This document shows positions 55,165 to 64,000 of a stretch of DNA of 64,000 nucleotides, in pieces. Source of the DNA: Fraxinus americana (Eukaryota > Streptophyta > Magnoliopsida > Lamiales > Oleaceae); the NCBI GenBank assembly GCA_035079005.1, contig CM068713.1, positions 945,001 through 1,009,000 of the forward strand, in the 5' to 3' direction. Under the pieces are notes generated by a model. The model made no database searches, was not told the DNA's origin, and saw only the letters and a program-made list of their open reading frames with translations. A program made the position numbers and the translations under genes. Every line of letters starts with the position of its first letter. The first letter of the stretch is position 1.

Positions 55165-55650
55165 CTTGACTAGTTAATTGTCAGCAAAATAACTTAATAT
55201 AGTAGAGTAGTTTTGCTAACATAAGACATAAAAGTCAGGCTTTTGGATGTGAAAGATGTGTTTGCCAATCAGCATGGACGGGGATTATTCATTTTATCCA
55301 TGTCTATGACTTAGGCGAGAACGTTGCTGGTGTATCAATGCTCAGTTAAGTAATATATTCAATTTTCCCCATATGTAATTGAACAAAAACATGGAAAAAG
55401 GGGGTCACGTGGGGGTGGGAGGAAAATATTTTTCATGGAAAATTTTGGCTATCAAACATGGTAAATTGAAAAACGAGGAATAATATTACCCTAGAGATGT
55501 TGGTTTTGGTTCAATAATTGCATTTCTAAGTGCTTTCCAACCTCCTTCCTGGAAGGATATTATTGCTCACAGATGACAGAATCCATGTGCTTAATCTTGA
55601 TTGTTGGGTTGGCCTTGACTTGTGAGTTATTTTGAAGTCATTTCTTCTTA
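55165..55650. repeat. Segment B1, first part: NLR-promoter remnant joined to segment-A-like DNA
   Basis: 55165-55220 matches the region upstream of the intact NLR (CTTGACTAGTTAATTGTCAG versus CTTGACCAGTTCGTTGTCAA). 55215-55380 then matches 28995-29160 and 55390-55650 matches 31420-31815, so about 2.2 kb of segment A is missing here. The copy is broken at 55650 by a 2.7 kb insertion. Confidence 0.75.
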
Positions 55651-58349
55651 CTACTAGTCAGATGCACGTGTAATGCAGATGCTATCAGCGTAGTTGGCTA
55701 CTTAATAACGTGGTTGTAAAAGAAAAAAATCAAAATAATTCACTTCATAGAAGATGTTTGTCTACCGCACTATATGACGTATGACGATTCTTCTGAAAAA
55801 TATTGAGTTCCTTCAATATCCATTATGACGTCATAAATTTACCATTTTTAATCGACCCAATAAAGTTAGCCAAATCAGTAAATTAAGAAAGCCTACAACC
55901 ATAAAAATCACCGCATAAATTCCAAGAGATTTACCATAATCCCGTGGGTCAAAGCAGTAAACTGGAAGCACAAATAATAAAATATATACTCACTTTTGAA
56001 ACTATTACCATAACATTCCCTAATTACTGAAATATAGTCGCATTAATAATATCAAATCTAAGAAGCATATATCCAGAATATTTATCAATATCACATATCC
56101 TCGTATTCTAAATCCTAATAAATCAAGTAACATGCTTCCAAATAACAAGCAAAAGAGATTATTAACAATCACTACATGACAGAAAGATAATCATTTCAGA
56201 GTAGCAAGTGTTTTTTCCTTTAATGAAAAAAGATAAAATAAATTTCTGATTAGAAAATTCTTAATTTGTTTTCGACGTAATAATTGAAAGAAAAATATAA
56301 TTCCAATTTACTTCAATTAAAAATTTCTATACAATTTACAAGCGAGTAAATTATAAACAAAGATAGCAATAATTCCCATAAAAAGATAGCATTAATTCTC
56401 ATATATTTATCATAACCGCATTTCAAGATTTCAAAGGAAAATTGAAAAGCATGATTTTATGTTTAATTATTCATGCAAGATAATTTTTGTTATTTAAACT
56501 TTATCAATCATATATTTATCATGGTCGCCCTTTAAACTCTTGAATAAATTTTAAATAGCTGAAAATGAACATTTGTAGTGTAAAATATCGAACCAAACAT
56601 AAAAACTGAAGAAAAATGAAATTGAGAGAAATTTGTGTAAGTATGGGAGTTGAGGATGAGGTAGAAAAAAAAATTAACGATTATGATTTTACGTTTAATA
56701 ATTTAAGATAATTTTTATATTTAAACTTAATCGACAATATATTTATTATTATCACATTTTAAGTTTTTTTAGAAAAATTTAAATCGATCCAAAATGGATA
56801 TTCATATCGTAAAATATCGAATCAAACGAAAAATTATAGGAAAATAAAGTTCGAAAAAAGGACATTGAAATGGGGTCGGGATTGAAAAGAAACATAAACA
56901 ATCACGACTTTACGCTTCACAATTAATGTAAAATTATTTTTGATATTTTAAATTTATCGATCATATATTTATCATGGCCGCATTTCAACATTTCTAACTT
57001 TAAATCGCTTAAAACAAATATTTGTAACTTAAAATACTGAATCAAACGTTAAAAAAAAAAAAAAAAGGCTCAGCCAAGCCGAGCCGTCAATGCATTATAC
57101 TGAATCAAACGTTTAAAAAAAAAAGGCTTGGCCGAGCTTTTATATTTAAACTTAATCAACAATATATTTATTATCATCAAATTTTAAGTTTTTTTTAAAA
57201 AGATTTAAATCAATCCAAATTGATATTCATATCGTGAAATATCGAATCAAACGAAAAATTGTAGAAAAATAAAATTCGAAAAAAGGACATTGGAATTGAG
57301 TCGAGATTAAAAAGAAACATAAATAATCACGACTTTATGTTTCACAATTAACGTAAAATTATTTTTGATATTTAAAATTTATCGATCATATATTTATCAT
57401 GGCTGCACTTCAACATTTCCAACAAATTTTAAATCGAGTAAAACGAATATCTGTAACTTAAAATATTGAATCAAACGTATAAAAAAAAAAAAAAAAAAGG
57501 CTTAGCCGAGCTGCCGAGCCATAAAGCCATTTTTATATTTTAACTTAATCAACAATATATTTATTATTATCACATTTTATTTTTAAAAAAAAATGAAATC
57601 GATCCAAATGGATATTCATATCGTGAAATATCGAATCAAACGAAAAATTGTAGGAACATAAAGTTCGAAAAAAAGAACATTGAAATGAGGTTGAGATTGA
57701 AAAGAAATATAAACAATCACGACTTTACGTTCTACAATTAATGTAAAATTATTTTGATATTTAAAATTTATCGATCATATATTTATCATGACAGGACTTC
57801 AAATTTTGAGATTTAAAATTTGTCGATCATATATTTATCATGGCCGCATTTCAACGTTTCCAACAAATTTTAAATCGCTTAAAATGAATATCTGTAACTT
57901 AAAATACCGAAAAAAAAAAAGTTAGCCGAGCCGAGCCATAAATCCATTTGGTAATTTATGGCTCGACTGTAAACAAAATTAATCAAAGGAAAAAATAAAA
58001 TTAGCCGAGTCGAGCCATAAAGTCGGCTCAGTTCACAACTTAAAATACCAATTAATGTAAAATTATTTTTTATAGATAAAATTTGTCGATCATATATTTA
58101 TCATAGCCGCACTTCAATATTTCCAACAAATTTTAAATAGCTTAAAACGCATATTTGTAACTTAAAATACTGAATCAAACGTTAAAAAAAACCGGCTTAC
58201 ACGGCTTAGTCGAGTCGAGCCGAGCCAGAAATGGATTTGCTCGCGGATTCTGGAGAAAAAAAAAAGAAAATAACTTAACCGACTTAGCCGGCTCAGCTCG
58301 GCTTCGCGGCTTATGAATAGTGCCCCCCAAACTCACTCTTTTATTTATG
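55651..58349. mobile_element. 2.7 kb insertion of unknown type, mostly diverged tandem repeats
   Basis: Segment A is continuous at the matching place (TTCTTCTTGCTAAACATGCT, 31808-31827), so this DNA is an insert in B1. From about 56440 to 58250 it consists of diverged monomers of about 390-425 bp; the mark AATCACGACTTTACG occurs at 56900, 57325 and 57715 and TCGATCATATATTTATCATG at least five times. Short GAGCCGAGCC pieces lie between monomers. The left end (CTACTAGTCAGATGCACGTG) recalls some Helitron ends, but no CTRR end with hairpin was found on the right. No gene is encoded. Confidence 0.5.
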
Positions 58350-58722
58350 TAGGAAACATGCTATATCACATATAAATACTAAAAAGAATTCACTCAAACT
58401 AGAGTGGTATATTAACTGTCGAACCTACCCAAACAGACCTGATGGGTTGGTTTTGTGAGGCGTGGGTCAGTTTTTGGGTTGGCTTCGACTCAATTTGGAA
58501 AAGTTGGTTTGGTGGTTGGGTTGGATTCTAACTTGAGTATTGTCATCCCAAACTGGAAAACCACTCCTAAATTTGTTAGTGACTTAAGCCAAAACGCTCT
58601 CGTTCGGCCCCCATTAATTCTTGTTATTTTACATTTTGGCTATTATTCAACCCAACTTGGGGGACACAACTGTATCCACTTCTGCTCATATCATTTCAAA
58701 TGTCAGAGAATCTAAAAACAAA
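58350..58722. repeat. Segment B1, second part
   Basis: AAACATGCTATATCACA and AACCTACCCAAACAGACCTG to TCAATTTGGAAAAGTTGGTT match segment A (31818-31985). It also matches part of B2 near 62740-62870. The part after 58600 has no partner in A. Confidence 0.7.
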
Positions 58723-58737
58723 GTCATGGCAATTGTG

Positions 58738-59670
58738 GAAGTTTCTCTCCCCTCCCTCCGTGGAGCTTCTTTCCCCTTCCTCCGGTGAAGGATTCTTCTC
58801 GGTCCTTCGGTGCGCTTGTTGGGGAGGTAGGAGCTTAGGCTCCCCCTTCCTCTTTCCTTCTTCCCCTTTCTGTTTTTTTCCCCTTTTCCCCCTTTTCGCT
58901 TCTCTCTGTTTTTTTCTTTCCCCTTTTTTATTTTTCTTTTCCCCGTTTCTTTTCGGTTTCTCTTGTTGTTGCCCAGGGTTCGCCTTTCTGCTGCTGTGGA
59001 TGGTGTTTTCTGGCGGCGTTTGGGCGGGGTCGGTGGTGTGGTTGGCTGAGTTTTGGAGGTGGCGCTTGTGTGGGCTTCGGTTGGGAAGTGCGGCGAGCGA
59101 GGTTTGGCCGGTTCTTGGTCGGCCTCGGTAGTGCGTGTTCTTTTTCGGTGGGGGCCGACGGGAGGGCTGCTGCTGATGGAGCTTAGCCGGCGGACCTTTT
59201 TGGACTGGTTCTCCAGTTAGGGCGTGGATGGTGGTGGTGGTGTTTGGTAGTGGTTGTGTGTTGTTTGGTGGTGTATTGGATGTTTTGCTTTGGTTTTGTT
59301 GTTGTGGTTCTTGGGTTGTTGTTGTTTTGTTGTGTGGTTTGTTTGGCAGTGTTGAAGTCTAGACAATGCCCATTTCCTGGCGTGCGGGAGTGCTCAAGTG
59401 CTGAGTGCGTAGTTGATTTTACGTTGGGTTTTGTCTCGCCTTGGTAAAGTCGCAAATGTTTTCCGACTTCTTGTGCCGTTGGTTGTATTGGGGTGTGTAT
59501 AGTTTGTATGTATTTGGGTCATTTTTTGTGGTTTGTGGATGTTTCTTGGGTTGTGGTAACACTTTATCTTTCTTTGGAGAGCGTATGTTGGAGGTCTTTC
59601 TCCTTGTATCCACTTTTTTCGCCTTCTTGTAATATATTGATGTTTTTCCTCAAAAAAAAAAAAAAAAAAT
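58738..59670 (+). mobile_element. Poly(A) retroposon with 15-bp target duplication (LINE-derived or processed transcript)
   Basis: The 15-bp sequence GTCATGGCAATTGTG stands on both sides (58723-58737 and 59671-59685), and the element ends in 18 A (59652-59669), the signature of LINE-machinery retroposition. The 933-bp body is pyrimidine-rich at the start (58738-58960), GT-rich in the middle and ends CTTGTAATATATTGATGTTTTTCCTC before the tail, in the style of plant L1 3' ends. No reverse transcriptase or other coding region is present, so it is either an internally deleted LINE or a copy of an unknown transcript. Confidence 0.8.
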
Positions 59671-59685
59671 GTCATGGCAATTGTG

Positions 59686-60328
59686 TAATCTTGACCCCAA
59701 CAGATAGTTATTTAAACTATCATTTTCTTGCTTAGATTACTCATTACTCTCAAATTCAGCAAGCATAATTAAAAACAATAGTGAATTACTAATTAAACAT
59801 GAAACCTTAATTGTATTCTTATTTTAAACATTTGCTCATAAATCGATAAAAATAATTGAGGATCTATAAATAAAAAACATTAATCTTTAAAGGAAAATCT
59901 AAAATTCTCTAACTTGGCTCTGATACCACATGTAAGCAATTATATAATCTTAATATCAGGATCTTTAGAATTCATAATTTTCACATATAGATTAATTGGT
60001 CAAGATACATACCTTGATCCATAGCAATAATTGATAGATTTAAACATGCAAAATAGGAACTAATAAAATCTAGAAACTGTTCTCTCTATTTTCCTCACTA
60101 TTATTGAATTATATAATTTGATGGGTTTCATTCACTTTTATGGACAGAGAGAGACAGTCCAAGAGTCATGCAGTCCAATGATCATGAAAAAACTATTCAC
60201 TTTCCATCAAAGTGGATAGTTATAAAAAATTGTCACTTCTCAATGGACCAATAGAATTTTTAACAATAACACACCATTTTAATTAATTTATTAATAATAT
60301 TATTTGGACCATGTTAATTGATTTTACA
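59686..60328 (-). mobile_element. Fragment of an LTR retrotransposon: LTR plus primer site, minus orientation
   Basis: 59931-60328 is an LTR (TGTAAGCAATTATATAATC to TTGATTTTACA) related to 44951-45320. Next to it, on the minus strand, stands TGGTATCAGAGCCAAGTT (59911-59928), a tRNA-Met primer site two bases from the LTR. About 225 bp of leader-like DNA follows (59686-59910) and then the element stops; no coding region or second LTR is present. It lies at the border between B1 and B2. Confidence 0.75.
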
Positions 60329-63300
60329 TTGCGTGCAAACCGGGTGGGGCTGATCTACTCAAGATCATTGTTGCTTCATGGAAGCATGGTAAAGTTGATG
60401 AATAATATCCGGTCCGTCTACATCAGGCTACTATTTATCGGGTCAAATCAGGGCATCCCCCTATTGGCGCCCCTAGTTTGACCCGGGATTTAATCCTGGG
60501 ACAACCAGTGTTTTCCATATATCAAACCACGATTTATGATATTGACAGTTCCAATCTCTGTAAAATTTCTGCAAATATTCTAATCATCCTTGCACGCGTC
60601 AGCATTTTATATGGAGTTCTATTTTTGGTTTTTCAACGTAGTGTTCTACAATTTCATTTGTGTGTTTCTGTGGCATGCAGGAGTGGCTACGGTGTTTGAT
60701 CTACTTGAATGCGTAACTATTCTTGCCAGCACAACAAAGATGAATCAAAAAGATTCACATACCATGTTGGACTATTTTGTGCAATAAAATCCACTATTAC
60801 TGATGTTCTCAAGTATTGATAAATCGACTTGCATGCCTCACTGCTCAGGCATGTTTTCGATTGTCATAAATTACTAAGTCGAAAGCTTCCGTTCTGTTAA
60901 AAATACTTATATAAGTCATGTCATTAGTGTTTACTCGCAACTGAAGAAATCTTCAATTAAATTTTTCGTTAATGATAATTGCTACGCTTTGAGCTCCTGA
61001 ATCTATCTCTGCATGTTAGGTGACGTTACAGGTTGACTGGTTTTGCTAACATAACGTAAAAGATGTGTTTGCCAATCAGCTTGGACAGGGATTATTCATT
61101 TTATCCATGTCTAAGACTTAGGCAAGAACGTTACTTGGATATCAATGCTCAGGTAAGTAACATATTCAATGTTTCTCCATATAAACTTGAAGAGTATGTT
61201 TAGTAAGGTGGAATAGACAGTGCTACACATTATTACTAAAAAAAGAGAAGTTATATCTTGTTCAGTGTATTCTTAGGTCATGACAAGTATTGCTAGTCAA
61301 ACATGCCCCAGTTTTATTGTTTAGTACTAGTAATAGTGTTCATTTCTTCTCCCGCCGTGGTACCTTGTAAAAGCCCACTGTTTCAAGATTAACTTGACTT
61401 GAGATAAAGCGGTTGATTTATTTAATTTGTTTTCATTGACATCAATGAAATGTAATGGATTTTGAGTATTGCGTGGGGGTCACGTGACCCCCCAAGTCCA
61501 ACTTTGCTCCTTTTTTTTTTTAACCATTAAATTTTCTATGTTTTTGTTTCAATTTTTGAAGTCATTATAGGATGTAAAACGAAATCGAAATATTGTATTC
61601 TTAATACCATTTGAAATATTCACGGCCTAGTTTTCTAAATTATTAATAGCGTACGAAACGATCAATCGTAGCAAATGTTAAGACTTGTCAAAGTAGGCAG
61701 TTCAAAATTAGTATTTCAAAAATTTCAATAACGTGCTAACTTTAAAAATTCTTCAACGATCGTACGCTAATCGAATCTACAAATTACTTATGACATCCCA
61801 AAGCTTATTTCGAGAATTACATTATAGACATATCGAATAGACCAAATAGATATTGAAAATAGTTAAAGATGCGTTAAACGTGAGTCTTACAGAAACGCGT
61901 ATAGCTATCATTTTCTTTAAAAAAAAATTCAATTATTTCATTAATATTTATTATTTTTACAATACAAATTTCTCTATATAATTTTTATCATTTTATTAGG
62001 AAATCTTATTTGAAATATGATATCAAAAATTTTCGAAATTTTAAATTTGAAAAAGTCATATCTCATGTAAATTTTCGGTGGCAAAATTACATGAGTACGA
62101 TTTTTTTGGAAGTAAATTTTTTATTGTAAAATTTCTCCCAACTTCTTTGCAAGTTCGATTGTGCCTCCCTAACTTTAAACTTCTGCGTCTGGCCCCTATT
62201 AATTTCTGACTATGACTGGATAACTCAGGGCAAGGTAGATAATTAACTTACCTATTTAGATGATATACAATATATGGCTTTTAATCTTGGTTATAAGTTT
62301 TATTAAGACTCGATGTTTCAACTTAAAATGTTAACCTTATTAAGAGAAGTAGTCCAAACTCTTATAAATTGGTCTATAATTTCATATTTATTCTATATAA
62401 AATTTTATCAATTAACAAATTTAGATTGACTGCACGAATCCTTTGTTATGAGGTAGTCCAGTTCATTACTAACTCTAGTGGCCTATCTAAAGCCAGAATC
62501 CTGATCAAACAGTATTTATTTATTCCTTTCCTGCTGCCCACACTCAGGAGTCAGAGGTACTGTCTCAGTTTGTGAAGCCTGTTTATACCCACACTCAACG
62601 TCCACGGATTTCATTCTCCGAAGTGTGAATTGCATTTCTTTCATGACCTTTATCTACTGTTTCTGTTGATATTGCTTATGCTATGTCCATCCATTATGAA
62701 AGTTGGTAATTTGTAATTGAATTGTCTCAGCCCTGTTGGTCGATTTCTTCCGCTGTTGGTCCATTTTTGGGTTGGGTGAAAGAACTGTCGGCTCGGTGGT
62801 TGGGTTGCCTAAAAGTCTGGAAACCCCTCTCCGAAATCTGCCACTGACTTCAGCCAACAAATTATTTACAAAAGTTGGGTAAACATTAAGTCAACACAAT
62901 TCTAAAAAATAAAAGAGCATATCCCACATTATTAACTTCTCGTCTAACGAAACTACAATCTTAAAACGGAAGTGTAATGATTTGTAGGAGTGCACCTTCT
63001 TGGGCATATGAGGATGGATTATTCACTGTCGAATTCGATATAATCTATTAGCTTAATACATATTAACTATTTGATGTTTAAACTGCATTGTAGATCAACA
63101 AGAAGCAACTGCCTAAATGCTTTTCAAAAAAAAGAAAGGAATAATTTATAGTGAAATATAACTATTTTCCAGAGCTTGGTCCACTAAAAATAATTATCTT
63201 AGAGATGTCTTGGCCCTTTTGTTCAATAATTGCATTGATAATTCTTAGTGCTTTCCATCCTCCTCCTGACTTGATGGGCCCTCCCTTTGGTTCAATAATT

Positions 63301-63440
63301 GAATTTTGTTCTTAATTTCCTTCCATGAACGTTCTTGGTAAACTTGAGTCAATGTTTCTCCCACTTCTTTATTCTATTGTAGCTCATCTTTGCTCCTTGC
63401 CCCGTTCGTTTTAGGATTTTCAAGCTTATTCTATTAAACG
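60329..63440. repeat. Segment B2: third copy of the segment-A DNA, lacking several of its insertions
   Basis: TTGCGTGCAAACCGGGTGGGGCTG (60330 on) corresponds to 28257 on in segment A, and the match runs with gaps to about 63440. B2 lacks the hAT element (29820), the miniature elements (31108, 32606) and the CCGAAC element (33507), and has its own hAT insertion at about 61473-62198. It holds the unoccupied targets that prove the borders in A. No intact gene is seen; 60330-60790 corresponds to the exon-like remnant at 28227-28670. Confidence 0.78.
61473..62198. mobile_element. hAT-type element, third copy of the CAGGGGCGGA family, degraded ends
   Basis: The body is closely related to 48720-49198 (GATCGTACGCTAATCGAATC, TTTCGAGAATTACATTATAG, GCAAGTTCGATTGTGCCTCC). 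The left end (GCGTGGGGGTCACG) and the right end (CTGCGTCTGGCCCCT) have lost perfect symmetry, and no target duplication could be fixed. It is absent at the matching place in segment A (about 29463). Confidence 0.7.
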
Positions 63441-63578
63441 TCTATTTTTAAATAGAATCGTGGTTTTAATTAACGTCTATTGTATTGTTGCAACTTTCCA
63501 TGTTGCGACGTCATAATTAATGGAAAGTTACAACGAAAAAATTTCAATATCTCAATTACAATTAAAATATGGTGCAAT

Positions 63579-63744
63579 CATTGGCGGATCTAGGGGGACT
63601 GGGCTATACTACAGTCCATCACATCAGCCCAATTCATTTAAAAAACAATTAAGTAAAAACAATTTTTTTGTCTGTAAAAATAAATGTTTTTTTTTTGGTT
63701 TTGCGTGTTAGTTCGTCTTAAAATTTTTCTTGAATCCGGCCCTG
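63579..63744. mobile_element. Short hAT-like miniature element, 166 bp
   Basis: The ends CATTGGCGGATCTAGGGG and TTGAATCCGGCCCTG are imperfect inverted repeats. The flanks GGTGCAAT (63571-63578) and GGTGCATT (63745-63752) agree in 7 of 8 positions. Non-coding, with A- and T-rich runs. Confidence 0.7.
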
Positions 63745-63752
63745 GGTGCATT

Positions 63753-64000
63753 AAATCATGTTTTTTATATAACATCTAATTTTTAGACATGTAATGCTTT
63801 AAAATTGTTCCATTATAAAAAAAGAAGTGTAAAATGAGAAAATGGAGTTGGACAAAAAGAAGAAAAAGTGAGTGGGTAGACAAGATGGTAAGTAGAAGAA
63901 AGAATTTCTTTCACAACATTCATTTTATTATCACCTTGCAGAATAGTCGATTTATGATCTAATATCATAAATAGGAAGTTGAGATCGATGTTTTTCTTTG
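63753..64000. other. Window end, no feature recognised
   Basis: AT-rich sequence without open frames of note or similarity to the rest of the window. Confidence 0.5.

Noticed and set aside
55647..58349. Assignment of the B1 insertion as a Helitron
   Set aside because: Only the left end is suggestive; no CTRR terminus with a preceding hairpin and no Rep/helicase sequence was found.
58700..59675. Frames of 60-140 codons rich in Phe, Val or Thr/Lys within the retroposon
   Set aside because: Low-complexity translations of CT- and GT-rich DNA without similarity to LINE proteins or other families.

Overview
The window is nuclear DNA of a flowering plant, most likely a eudicot. It is AT-rich, its genes are broken by GT-AG introns, and most of it is transposon-derived: a Cassandra element, a MULE, a Ty3/Gypsy-Tat element, many hAT and PIF/Harbinger-type miniature elements, an endogenous pararetrovirus and a poly(A) retroposon. 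The species cannot be read from the sequence. Only one gene looks like a functional host gene: a CC-NB-LRR disease-resistance gene at about 50.2-53.8 kb. A histone H2A gene at 15.6-16.3 kb is intact in outline but carries lethal mutations.

Layout. 1-502: the 3' part of a Cassandra TRIM whose LTR carries a 5S rRNA-like sequence. 503-4799: unassigned DNA with nested miniature elements. 4800-15462: a 10.7 kb Mutator-like element (MULE) with two convergent genes, a Ulp1/C48 protease gene (+) and a MUDRA transposase gene (-), each broken by a single one-base indel. Between and around them lie arrays of an 18-bp palindromic box. 15591-16260: the H2A pseudogene, directly next to the MULE end. 18432-27566: a complete 9.1 kb Tat-type Gypsy element with a perfect ATTAC target-site duplication, dead through many stops and frameshifts, with a 6-copy 148-bp tandem repeat in its 3' region.

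27567-34690: segment A, a stretch of DNA whose relatives recur at 55.2-58.7 kb (B1) and 60.3-63.5 kb (B2). Because B2 lacks several insertions present in A, it supplies empty sites that prove the borders and target-site duplications of three transposons. 34690-43660: an endogenous caulimovirid on the minus strand (tRNA-Met primer site, small ORFs, coiled-coil ORF, capsid, movement protein, retropepsins, RT, RNase H, a viroplasmin-position ORF, and a TATA box for the pregenomic promoter). Its reading frames are closed by several stops. Three different small ORFs occur as diverged tandem pairs, and there are two retropepsin-like domains; these are the most unusual signals in the window.

43660-50215: AT-rich intergenic DNA with a solo LTR, hAT elements and a miniature-element family. 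50237-53832: the NLR gene. 54664-54930 and 55165-55220 are a leftover NLR 3' end and a leftover NLR promoter, so this is the wreck of a tandem NLR cluster. 55650-64000: the rest of B1, a 2.7 kb insertion made of about 400-bp repeats, a 0.93 kb retroposon, an LTR fragment, B2 and further hAT elements.
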